Shown: positions 50,705-58,609 of the stretch, piece by piece
Layout of the letters: each line of letters opens with the position of its first letter
Position numbering within the stretch: the first letter of the stretch is position 1
NCBI RefSeq assembly: GCF_000720475.1
Contig: NZ_JOAP01000009.1
Location: 62,001-126,000, forward strand
Direction of reading: 5' to 3'
Source: Streptomyces aureocirculatus
Lineage (GTDB): Bacteria > Actinomycetota > Actinomycetes > Streptomycetales > Streptomycetaceae
DNA: 64,000 nucleotides
The notes under the pieces: generated by a model
What the model was told of the DNA's origin: nothing
Databases searched by the model: none
The model's input: the letters and a program-made list of their open reading frames with translations, nothing else
Made by a program: the position numbers and the translations under genes

Positions 50705-51028
50705 ATGGCTGACTACGTGCAGGTGTCCACTGCCACCGAAAACCACGATCAGGCCGTCGAGTTGGCGCGCACGGCCGTGCGCGACCGCCTGGCGGCAGGT
50801 GCCCAGATCATCGGCCCCGTCACCTCCGTGTTCTGGCACAACGGAGAGTTCGGCACCGGCGAGGAATGGCAGTTGCTCCTCAAGACCACCACCGACAGGT
50901 ACCCGCAGTTGGAGAAGCACCTGGTGGACAACCACCCCTGGCAGAACCCGGAGGTCTGTGCGGTGCCGATCGTGGCGGCACCGGACGCCTGCCGGGAGTG
51001 GATCCGCTCGTACACTGCCACCGACTAG
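50705..51028 (+). CDS. cutA: Divalent-cation tolerance protein CutA
   Basis: A 107-residue CutA1 trimer-forming protein: VSTATENHDQAVELARTAVRDRLAAGAQI, VFWHNGEFGTGEEWQLLLKTT, the family strand HPWQNPEVCAVPI and terminal WI. It is linked to copper/divalent metal tolerance, mechanism unclear. Its stop overlaps the stop of the convergent regulator pseudogene by 4 nt (CTAG). Confidence 0.9.
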   Translation: MADYVQVSTATENHDQAVELARTAVRDRLAAGAQIIGPVTSVFWHNGEFGTGEEWQLLLKTTTDRYPQLEKHLVDNHPWQNPEVCAVPIVAAPDACREWIRSYTATD

Positions 51029-52337
51029 ACACGGGCCTGCTCCAGTACTTCGGCGACGGCGGGGAGCGCCCGGTACCGGGCCGCCGACAGTCGCGCCAGG
51101 ACCGGCTCCAGCCGTCGCCGCGGCCGCACTGACGCAACGCCGTCCGACAAGGCCAGGGCACGGCTGGTCACGGCCGCTGCCTGCTCTGCCTCTCCTGCCG
51201 TGAGGTAGGCCTGCGCGAGCCACGAGAAGTACAGGGCTTTGTCCCGTGCGTGGCTGTCGTCGTACTGGGCCAGACCTTGCTCCAGCACGGGCACCGCGCG
51301 CAGGGGGCGGCGCAGCTCTGCCCAGCACCGGCCCGTCATGATGTCCAGCTCGGTGCGATCCACCCACGTCGCCCAGTCCGGCTGCGGCTGCCCATCGGCT
51401 CCGGCCAGTGCCTCGCGGGCTGCGACCAGGGACCGCTCTGCCTCAACCGGCATGTCGGCGACAGCGCACGCCCATGCCCGACGCTCGTGCAGCAGCGCGC
51501 GCACGCTGGCGGGCGTGCGGCCGTCGATCGTCTCCGTTGACCGGCTCGCGATTTCCGCTCCTGCTCGCCGGTCCCCGCCGAGCCGCTGGTACGCGAGGAA
51601 CGCGAGCGCATTGCCCACCAGCGCCGGAGCTCCCGCGTCGAGTGCGGCTGTCCGGCTTGCTTCGTACAGCCTGGTCGCGTCCGCCTCGCGTCCGCCTCGC
51701 GTCCGCCGTCGAACGCTGCCCACCCGGCCTGTTGCGCCTGTTCGGCAAGGACGGACAGCAGCGCGCGACCGGTGGCCTCGTCATAGCTCGCCTCGCGCAG
51801 CAGCTTCTTCGTTGCTTGGTACTCGGCCGTGTACACCCTGTATGTGTCACAGCCGCCGAGGACGTCGTCGAGTCGCCGCAGCCGCGCGGTGCGCTCGCGC
51901 AGGCAATTGACCTTGGCGGGGCCGATCCTGACGGGCGGGCGGGCGAGGTAGGCCGGCATCGTGGCAGCAAGCCCGGCGACCCCGAGGAAGTGGCGGCGCA
52001 GCAACGCTTCGTCCTCCTCCCTCCCTGCCGTACCGTTGTCCGGCCCTGTCTCCCACGGCCGTTCGGTCAGACCCGCCAGGCGCCCAGGGATGCGCAACGC
52101 ATCGCAAATCTGAGCGATCTTCTCGAAGGTTGCCACCTTGCCCCGGCCTCGCGCCAGAGTCCCAACGCGGTCGGGCTTGATGTCGCACTCGGCCGCGATC
52201 TGCGAGTAGCTGATTCCTGCTCGTCGGCGGGCCAGACGGAACACGGTCCCGAAGTCGTGGCGGGCCGCAGCGGCACGCAGCTCGCTGTCGCCCACGAGCC
52301 AGGCCGGGAGGGCTGTCGGCGGCGTGTATCCGGTCAT
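51025..52337 (-). pseudogene. XRE-TPR regulator broken by an 11-bp tandem duplication
   Basis: The N-terminal part (52337 to about 51690) has an HTH (FRLARRRAGISYSQIAAECDIKPDRVGTLARG) and reads into FDGGREADARR before leaving frame. The C-terminal part (to 51025) continues in another frame with READATRLYEASRTAALDAG and TPR-like repeats. CGCGTCCGCCT is duplicated at 51676-51686 and 51687-51697. Removing one copy restores one open frame of about 434 codons. It is divergent from cassette copy 2, as an intact paralogue is beside copy 1. Confidence 0.8.
51676..51697. repeat. 11-bp tandem duplication causing the frameshift
   Basis: CGCGTCCGCCT twice in a row, followed by a near-copy CGCGTCCGCCG. 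The change of 11 bp is not a multiple of 3 and breaks the regulator gene. Confidence 0.85.
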
Positions 52338-52514
52338 GCGCCGCACTCTTCCGTGCGGTCGCAGCCAACGGCGGCGGATCCAGGAAAGCTACCCATCATG
52401 GGTATACCCGCGCGGGGGACGAACGTCTGCGGGTGCTCCCACGACAGTTGGCAGCAAAGCACCCGGCGGCCGTGCGACCGGCCCCGGGGCATGGCCGACT
52501 ACGAAGGAGTCGAC

Positions 52515-53031
52515 GTGGCCGACACTACGAGCCCCCGGCCCGGTAGGGAAAGCAGCGCACAGGAGCAGCCACCGGACCGCGATGCGACCGCCGAGTGGTT
52601 CGCCCGCGCCCATCCCGTGCCGCCGCAGGCCCTGGCGGAGTGGAGTAACCGCGGCCTCGCCCTGCTGCCGCTCGGTGTCCGCTTCGACGCCATCCGCGTC
52701 CCCGGCCAGCTCATCCACGCTGCCCTCGGCAGCGAGGGCCCGCAGGTGGTGGAGCAGGCACTGGGCGACTGGCTGCACGGCGGCCCCGTCATCCGCGACA
52801 CCCGCACAGCCAGCGGCCGCTACTACGTCCTCATCGCCCCGGACGCCCCCTGGCAGGGGCCCGCCGACCGGCTCGAACCGGGCACGTACCTGAGCGTCCC
52901 GCGCATCCGGCCACCAGGCTTCGCCCGTCACCTTCTGGGCCGTGCCCCCGCAGCGCTACGGCGTACTGTGCGACCCCGCCCACCTCGCCGCGCTCCTCGC
53001 GACGGCCGAACCGCTGGCGGTCGAGTCATGA
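52515..53031 (+). pseudogene. Frameshifted paralogue of cassette gene A (copy 2)
   Basis: GTG 52515 (after AAGGAG) opens MADTTSPRPGRESS and reaches ALLPLGVRFDAIRVP, GPVIRD and YYVLIAPDAPW, clearly homologous to 48739-49191. Near 52924 the reading frame is lost. The +1 frame continues as VTFWAVPPQRYGVLCDPAHL and ends LAVES-TGA, overlapping gene B by ATGA. One extra C in the GCCCG run explains it. Confidence 0.75.
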
Positions 53032-53231
53032 GTGCCACGACGGCGGAACTCGACGAACGGGCGACGCGGGTCTACGCGACGTACATGGGACACCTGAACG
53101 CCTGCGCCCCCTGCCGACAGGAGGACTACTGCCTGACAGGCACCCGCCTGCGCCGGGCGTGGAATGCCGCACGGGGCGCCGCCGTCAGGGCCCACCTGAA
53201 CCGCACGGGAGGCAACCGATGCGGGACGTGA
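53028..53231 (+). CDS. Small hypothetical protein (cassette copy 2, gene B)
   Basis: 67 residues, nearly identical to 48539-48742: MSATTAELDERATRVYATYM, CAPCRQEDYC, RLRRAWNAARGAAVRAHLNR. It is the only intact gene of this copy. It overlaps gene A (pseudogene) by 4 nt and the gene C remnant by 13 nt. Confidence 0.65.
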   Translation: MSATTAELDERATRVYATYMGHLNACAPCRQEDYCLTGTRLRRAWNAARGAAVRAHLNRTGGNRCGT

Positions 53232-53370
53232 CCGAACCCCTTGCGGATGTTCGTCGTACCTGGCGCCGCCCTGCTCGACGTACAGCAGAACTCCGGCAAC
53301 GCCTGCGTGTGGTGCCCGCGCACGCTGCGGCCCGGGCAGGGCATCGCCCTGGGCGGCTCCGGCAACTGGC
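53219..53370 (+). pseudogene. Truncated paralogue of cassette gene C (copy 2)
   Basis: ATG 53219 starts MRDVTEP, but an extra T (CCCCTTGCGG in place of CCCCTGC) shifts the frame. The +1 frame continues RMFVVPGAALLDVQQNSGNACVWC and stops resembling gene C after GSGNW at about 53370, where unrelated sequence starts. Confidence 0.75.
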
Positions 53371-53737
53371 ACGACCTTACTGGTTGTCGAGCGACGACAG
53401 CATGGTGCTCAGAAGCCACGCGGCACGTTCGCTTGCCCACCATCACCGCGGGCCGCGGGCTGTTTCCATCATCGCCATCAGTGCAGCACCTCTGCCGGGG
53501 CCGAGACGGTACGCCAGAACCTACGCCGTAAGCGAGCAGCACACCTGCACAGGCCTCGAGTTGTGCCTGGAGCGCCGCACGAGCCTTTAGCCAGCCGGCA
53601 GAGCCCGTCCCGAGGGCGGCGATGTTCGTAACGCTAGGCCACGGGACGGCGAAGAGGCTGCCGATGGTGACGGCGTCGTAGCCGAGAAGTTCACCTGCGA
53701 GTGCGACTCGAGCACGGGTACGGGCACCATCACTCAT
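53371..53737 (-). pseudogene. Remnant of an unrecognised gene
   Basis: From ATG 53737 the frame reads MSDGARTRARVALAGELLGYDAVTIGSLFAVP and then ALQAQLEACAGVLLAYG with protein-like composition. It then becomes disordered and runs antisense into the cassette remnant. A second frame (GRGAALMAMMETARGP, then ERAAWLLSTMLSSLDNQ and a stop) looks like its continuation after a frameshift and an internal stop. It is probably a decayed gene joined to the cassette by rearrangement. Confidence 0.4.
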
Positions 53738-53779
53738 GGGTGGGTTCGCCAGGACGCAAGAGCAGTGTTCGAGTGACGG

Positions 53780-55249
53780 CTACCGGCGAAGCGTCTGAAG
53801 CTTTAGGGCCTCGAGAATGCCGTCAGTGTCCGGCTGACGGAGCCAGTCGTCGTTCTTCGCCCACAGGGTGTAGATGCCGGCACGGCTCTCAGGGTCGAGC
53901 CCGCTCAGCAGGCCGGCAACGGCCTCACGTGAGGTATCCCCGAGTGCCAGGACAATCAGCTTACGAACGTCCTCCGGCGCCGTCTGTAGGGCATTTACCA
54001 GCTCGGCGACGAGATCGCGCTCAGCCAACAGGTGCGCAGCCGTAGCGGCCCGGCGAAGGTCATCGGTATGAAGCCAGTTCAAGAGCTCGTCCAAGCACTC
54101 CTGAGGCAGGTCCGACGGCATAACCGCCGCAGCGTGTGTCGCGATAAGCCTGCTGGGATCGTTGACGAGGCGCATGAGCTTGGCGGGCGCCTTGCGGGCC
54201 CCAGTCCCGAGCCCCCAGGCGGCAGCTGCACGCACCTCTTCCGGAACCGCCGGCTCGATGCTGCTGGCAACCGAGTGCAGCGCCTCCGCGGCTTCCTCGG
54301 TGTCGATCTCCGACAGGGAGAACACCGCCTCCATGCGCACCTCATCGGTCGAGCCGGCACATTCAGCGAGCACGAGTAGCGCAGCGACGGACGCTGGACG
54401 CGTGGGGGCAAGGCTGGCGTGAGCTTCGAGGCGCAGGCGCCAGTCATTGGACTCGTCGTCCGCTATGCCGATGAGGATGTCCTCGACCGGCTCTGCGCCG
54501 AGGAACCTGGCCGCCTTGATGGCCGGAAACCGAATGTCTTCGTCAGTCGACAGGAGGTCCTGCTGCCAGCTCCAGGATCCGTCGCCGGCGCAGGCGACCG
54601 AGTCAGCCATGCGGAAGCAGAACGCGACCGGCTGGCCGGCCTCGAACGCCGTCCCCACTGCCAACGTGTGAAAGGCAGCCCAACGGCTGCCGCTCCCGTA
54701 GAGATACGTGCCAGTGCCCTTCGTGACGCGAACCTTTCTGAGGCCGTCGTCGACAGCGACGACCTCACCGGCATAGGCGGGGGTCCACATCGGCCACCTA
54801 CGGTCCATCTCCGATCCCTCGGAAACGGACTTTCGGTTTCCCTCCTTGGAGGACCCCAGAGCATCTTCCAAGCTCTGCCGAGTCACGTAGACAAGGTTGG
54901 ACACGCTCACAGGGCTCGCCTTCATATCCACACGCGCGAAGGCGAAGATGTCGTCCAGGCGCATGCCCCCGTCCCGCCAGGAGCGGCCTGGCAGCGTGGA
55001 GTCGGAGAGCTTGATCTCAAGCTTTGTCTTGCCCTTGGACTCGAAACGGCGCCCACAGCTAACGCACATGAGGTCGGGCAGGCGCATGCGCTTGACCTTG
55101 GTCTGCCAAACCTTGTTGGCCTTGGCGTACCGCTCCAGCTCGATAATGCGGTGCCCATGATTGCGCTCAAGGTCTTGGGTAATTGCGTCGGCGGCGTAGA
55201 CTCCCATACTGAGGAACCGAGCGAAATCAGCGTCTTCCTTGAAGCCCAT
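53780..55249 (-). CDS. Putative PD-(D/E)xK restriction endonuclease with HEAT-like repeats
   Basis: 489 residues. The N-terminal 90 hold RLPDLMCVSCGRRFESKGK and TKLEIKLSDS: Asp59 (PD), Glu78-x-Lys80 form a PD-(D/E)xK nuclease pattern, and Cys62-x2-Cys65 gives a zinc knuckle. A middle beta part (about 150-240) precedes helical HEAT-like repeats (about 250-470: RLRLEAHASLAPTRPASVAALL, RMEAVFSLSEIDTEEAAEAL, VRAAAAWGLGTGARKAPAKL). The ATG overlaps the controller gene stop (TGATG), so they are coupled. With the divergent methylase it forms a restriction-modification system. Confidence 0.6.
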   Translation of the reverse strand: MGFKEDADFARFLSMGVYAADAITQDLERNHGHRIIELERYAKANKVWQTKVKRMRLPDLMCVSCGRRFESKGKTKLEIKLSDSTLPGRSWRDGGMRLDDIFAFARVDMKASPVSVSNLVYVTRQSLEDALGSSKEGNRKSVSEGSEMDRRWPMWTPAYAGEVVAVDDGLRKVRVTKGTGTYLYGSGSRWAAFHTLAVGTAFEAGQPVAFCFRMADSVACAGDGSWSWQQDLLSTDEDIRFPAIKAARFLGAEPVEDILIGIADDESNDWRLRLEAHASLAPTRPASVAALLVLAECAGSTDEVRMEAVFSLSEIDTEEAAEALHSVASSIEPAVPEEVRAAAAWGLGTGARKAPAKLMRLVNDPSRLIATHAAAVMPSDLPQECLDELLNWLHTDDLRRAATAAHLLAERDLVAELVNALQTAPEDVRKLIVLALGDTSREAVAGLLSGLDPESRAGIYTLWAKNDDWLRQPDTDGILEALKLQTLRR

Positions 55250-55485
55250 CAAATGCCTTCGAGTAGTTGTGCGGCATCGACCTTGAGTGCACGCGCGAGG
55301 GCAATGATGTTGTCAAGGCTTACGTTGCGCTGACCTCGTTCCAGCGAAGAGACGTAGGTGCGGTGGATCCCCGCAGCTTCCGCGAGCTCTTCTTGTGAGA
55401 GGCCTGCCGAGAGACGGTGCTCCCGCACACGATGGCCGAATGCCTCGCGCCGCTGGATGCGGAGTTTGTCGGAGGCTTGCGTCAT
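55249..55485 (-). CDS. XRE-family controller (C) protein of the restriction system
   Basis: A 78-residue HTH protein: FGHRVREHRLSAGLSQEELAEAAGIHRTYVSSLERGQRNVSLDNIIALARALKVDAAQLL, the size and sequence type of type II C proteins that delay nuclease expression. Its stop overlaps the nuclease ATG. Its start is 20 nt from the methylase start, so its operator must sit in that short gap or in the starts themselves. Confidence 0.85.
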   Translation of the reverse strand: MTQASDKLRIQRREAFGHRVREHRLSAGLSQEELAEAAGIHRTYVSSLERGQRNVSLDNIIALARALKVDAAQLLEGI

Positions 55486-55505
55486 GATGTGCGGAGGCTA
55501 GGACG

Positions 55506-57251
55506 GTGCAGACGATGGGTCTACAGACTATGAGTAACATTGGCGGCACGGCTGAGGAGATCGTGGTGGGCCGTGGTGACCCTGCCTACCTTGCGCACGC
55601 CTACCTGACGAAGGTCCCCGTGCCTGCGATTACGCCGTTCATCGAGGCATGCTGTCCGCCCGGCGGCGTCGTGGTCGACCCGTTCGCTGGATCTGGCATG
55701 ACCGGGGTCGCGGCGCGGATCACCGGGCGCCAGGCGCGCCTGTCGGACATCTCTGTGCTGGGTCGGCACATCGGGTCCAACTACCTGAACATGGTGGAAG
55801 GGTACGAGTTCACCAGTACCGCACAGGCCGTCATCAAGCGGGCCCAGGACGCTGTGGGCAAGATCTACGAGGTCCCCTGCACTGGGTGCGGCGGGAACGG
55901 CCAACTTGCGAAAACCGTCTGGAGCGTTCTGGTGAGGTGCGCGGGCTGCGAGAAGCCCGTGAACTACTACCACTCACTCGAGGCCGCAGGGTGGTCGAAG
56001 CCGAAGATGGTTTGTCCCCATTGCTCGGCTCACATTTCGAGTAAGCTCGAGCGTGTGGGTGAGCAGCCCGTGGTCGACTACGTCAACTGCGGATGCTCCC
56101 CGAAGCAGCGTGAGCAGCCGGCGGTCGCCGCGCCGCGCATCGACGTCGACGGCCTGGACTTCCCCCACGTTGAGATTACGCCTGACCGGGAGATGTATCG
56201 GGCGTCTGCGCTGGGCAAGAGCGGCTACACGACCGTGGCTTCGTTCTATTCGCCGCGTAACTTGCGCACTCTAGTGGCCCTGCGCGATGAGATCCGTTGC
56301 ATTGAAGACCGTGCCCTGAGTCAAAAGCTGCTGTTCGCGTTCACTGCAACGTTGACTCGGGCGAGCAAGCGATATCAGTGGTCGCACAAACGTCCACTGA
56401 ACGCCGCGAACCAGAATTACTACATCGCGCCGGTCTTCTACGAGTGGAACGTCTTCGAACTATTCGAGCGCAAGACGACCGCTGTGCTGAAGGCTGATGA
56501 CTGGATCCGGGCACAGGCGTTCACGCGCAACGTGGACGCGGACACTGTGCCCGCGGAGTACGTCACGGAGAGCGCCGCGGAGCTGTCCCTGCCGGACGCG
56601 AGCGTGGACTACGTGTTCACGGACCCGCCGTTTGGTTCGAACCTCTTCTACGCGGATATGGCGCTGTTCCAGGAGGGCTGGCTGGATGGCTTCACGGACG
56701 TCAGTAAGGAGGCGGTCATCGATCGCTCCACCGGCACGAAGCGCACAGCGGGCCGCTATGAGGCGCTGCTGACGGAGTCGCTCAAGCAGTGCCGCCGCAT
56801 CCTGAAGCCCGGCGGGCGCATCTCGATGGTCTTCGGTAACGCCTCGGGCAAGATCTGGGCAGTAGTCCAGCGAGCAGTCGCAGCAGCCGGCCTGCGCATC
56901 GAGCCGGAAAAAATCGCCATCCTGAACAAGGGACAGCGCTCCGTGAAAGGGCTGGCTTCGGGCTTTGAACACGTCGCTACGCTCGATCTTGTCCTGACGA
57001 TGGTTCCGCAGGACGACGCCGAGGCTTCGTTCAAGCAGCCGACGGCTGAGGCTGTGGCTGCGGCGACACGCGAGTTGGTTGGGGCTGCCGGCCCTGCCTC
57101 TCCGAGTCACCTCTATCTGGAGCTGCTTCGCCGCGCGATTCGTGAGGGATGGAGCGTCGCGGACCTCAACCTGCATACGGCGACGGCAACGCTGCTCCAC
57201 GACGGGTGGAGCATCGACCCGAAGACGGGCCTACTGGTCGAGCCCCAGTAG
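55506..57251 (+). CDS. DNA methyltransferase (DPPF type) with zinc-finger insert
   Basis: 581 residues. Motif I VVVDPFAGSGMTG (58-67) binds SAM; catalytic motif IV is VFTDPPFGSN (373-376). Between them lies a Cys-rich zinc region (CTGCGGNG, CAGC, CPHC, CGC at about 118-205) and a probable target-recognition part. The C-terminus has GGRISMVFGN and KGLASGFEHVATLDLVLTM. It probably methylates adenine N6 (DPPF/Y class); cytosine N4 is not excluded. GTG 55506 follows GGAGG by 8 nt. Confidence 0.82.
   Translation: MQTMGLQTMSNIGGTAEEIVVGRGDPAYLAHAYLTKVPVPAITPFIEACCPPGGVVVDPFAGSGMTGVAARITGRQARLSDISVLGRHIGSNYLNMVEGYEFTSTAQAVIKRAQDAVGKIYEVPCTGCGGNGQLAKTVWSVLVRCAGCEKPVNYYHSLEAAGWSKPKMVCPHCSAHISSKLERVGEQPVVDYVNCGCSPKQREQPAVAAPRIDVDGLDFPHVEITPDREMYRASALGKSGYTTVASFYSPRNLRTLVALRDEIRCIEDRALSQKLLFAFTATLTRASKRYQWSHKRPLNAANQNYYIAPVFYEWNVFELFERKTTAVLKADDWIRAQAFTRNVDADTVPAEYVTESAAELSLPDASVDYVFTDPPFGSNLFYADMALFQEGWLDGFTDVSKEAVIDRSTGTKRTAGRYEALLTESLKQCRRILKPGGRISMVFGNASGKIWAVVQRAVAAAGLRIEPEKIAILNKGQRSVKGLASGFEHVATLDLVLTMVPQDDAEASFKQPTAEAVAAATRELVGAAGPASPSHLYLELLRRAIREGWSVADLNLHTATATLLHDGWSIDPKTGLLVEPQ
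55519..55536. promoter_or_regulatory. C-box-like palindromes at the methylase start
   Basis: GTCT-AC-AGAC (55519-55528) overlaps GACT-ATG-AGTA (55526-55536), close to the C-protein operator pattern GACT-N3-AGTC. The sites lie in the first codons of the methylase, 34 nt from the controller start. Confidence 0.5.
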
Positions 57252-57687
57252 GCGCTTCGAGTAGCCGCAAGGCGACATCCGCAAGATTGTAGAATTAGGT
57301 CTACAGCATCAGAGGAGCGCCTCGGAGCGGAATATTCAGGATCGAGTCGGTAACGATGCAATAGATGCGCTGGGGCGAGAGTGCAAAAAAACTGTCGCAA
57401 GATTGCATTTTAAAGCTGAACGCAAGAAGAGTCCCAACCGGACGGCACCCGTGCCCGCAAGTTCGCCTACGGCAAGACCTGGGCCAAGTGCGATGCCAAG
57501 CGCGGCGGAAACTCAGCACGTTCGACAAGTACGAGGCGCGCAACCTGTACCGCTCCTTCACCCGCGTCGCGCAGTCCGCCGGCACCTGAGGGATTCGGCT
57601 GCACGACGCTCGCCATGGAACGGCCACCTTACTCAGGGCGGCCGGAGTCGCGCCGCGTGTTCCCGCGTTGATGTCAGATGTGGATGT
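57252..57687. other. Mosaic intergenic region with a decayed gene end
   Basis: It is AT-richer up to about 57420. Then a stretch reads in different frames ARKFAYGKTWAKCDAKRGG and TFDKYEARNLYRSFTRVAQSAGT followed by a stop at 57589. It looks like a frameshifted C-terminal remnant of a mobile-element gene that I cannot name. No intact gene is seen. Confidence 0.4.
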
Positions 57688-57731
57688 CAGAAGGGGCCCA
57701 CCTCCGAAATCTCGGAGGTGGGCCCCTTCTG
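57688..57731 (-). terminator. 20-bp hairpin downstream of the inverted tRNA copy
   Basis: 57688-57707 pairs perfectly with 57712-57731 around a 4-nt loop (AATC). On the minus strand it follows the CCA end of the tRNA copy as a tRNA terminator would. Confidence 0.85.
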
Positions 57732-57779
57732 AACTGGTGCCCCCGGCAGGATTCGAACCTGCGACACCCGCTTTAGGAG
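57727..57779 (-). repeat. Attachment-site copy B: 3' part of tRNA-Arg, inverted
   Basis: Read on the minus strand it is identical for 53 bp to 47266-47318, from the anticodon loop CTCCTAA through CCA and GTTCAGAA. The 5' half of a tRNA is missing, so it is not a gene. Inverted orientation means the intervening 10.4 kb cannot simply be excised by recombination between the two copies. Confidence 0.85.
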
Positions 57780-57883
57780 TTCGATCGGGGCCCGGCGTGG
57801 TGGGGACTCGCCTCGCGCATTGGCGCCGTACATGGCCGTCGGTTGTTGCCGCCGTCCGTGCTCGTTGATGTCAATGTTGGATC

Positions 57884-58084
57884 TCAGCGGAACAGCCCCG
57901 GGAACGGACAGACCTCCAATGGTTCGTCCGGCCGGTCTGCCCAGCTCCACCAGACGTGCCGATCGGCACACCGCCATAGCGACCGGCAGGTCCGCCGGCC
58001 ATCGTCCTCCCGTTTGACGAGGACAAGACCGCCGGACTTCAAGGGCTGGCTGCACTTGGGACAGGCTGGGGTGTCGTCGGCCAT
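57884..58084 (-). CDS. Small zinc-ribbon-like hypothetical protein
   Basis: 66 residues: ACPKCSQPL near the N-terminus, then TCRSLWRC and a Trp-rich ADRHVWWSWADRPDEPLEVCP. ATG 58084 has AGGGTG 7 nt upstream. Not recognised; probably a genuine short gene given the Cys pattern. Confidence 0.5.
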   Translation of the reverse strand: MADDTPACPKCSQPLKSGGLVLVKREDDGRRTCRSLWRCADRHVWWSWADRPDEPLEVCPFPGLFR

Positions 58085-58609
58085 GCGGGGCACCCTAACG
58101 GAGCGACATCTTCGTCCCGAAGCAACTTGGGTGAGGGTGGTGTCTTGGGCTGGTGTGGCTCTCACCTGCACTGATGGTGTAGATGTTCCCGTGCGTCCGC
58201 CAGTGTTATCGGCGTTGTCACGCAGCTAGACACTCAAGCTGCTGCCTCAGGCAAACGTGTGGGTTGCGCCGTTGGATGACGCTTACGTAGCAAGCGGCGC
58301 ACCCAACTTCTGCTCGTCCACCAGGCGCCTCGATACACCCGCCGCTGCTTCGGGAGGTACCAGAGATCATCCCGAAAGACGTCCATGCATGATGCTCACC
58401 AGGCGGCAGTCATCTGCATGTCAGTTCAGGTTCGCCGGTGTTGCTGCTCCATCTGGGCGGTCGTAGTAAGGCGTGATCGTGTCCTTGGCAAGGCCCGCCG
58501 CGCTGGGTCCTCAAAGCTCGGCCTTCTTGGGGCTGACAGCGGTAGCCTGGCACCTTCAAGGCCGTCATGGCCTGGGTCAGCTTGGCCAGTTGGGAAGGTT
58601 GGACGCTCA
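58085..58609. other. Intergenic region before the NACHT gene
   Basis: About 525 bp. Imperfect inverted repeat GGGTTGCGCCG/CGGCGCACCC lies near 58262 and 58298. A same-frame extension of the NACHT ORF reaches back to 58385, but its sequence (Arg/Cys-rich) is unlike protein. Confidence 0.4.

Noticed and set aside
57727..57779. Second tRNA-Arg gene
   Set aside because: The acceptor 5' strand, D-arm and 5' anticodon stem are missing; only the 3' part is present.
57687..58055. Minus-strand ORF with the peptide RVSQVRILPGAP
   Set aside because: This peptide is a common artefact of translating the 3' half of a tRNA gene, here the inverted tRNA-Arg copy.
58385..58609. N-terminal extension of the NACHT protein
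   Set aside because: The 75 residues are Arg/Cys/Trp-rich and unlike protein, and the nuclease domain starts directly at GTG 58610 after a ribosome-binding site.
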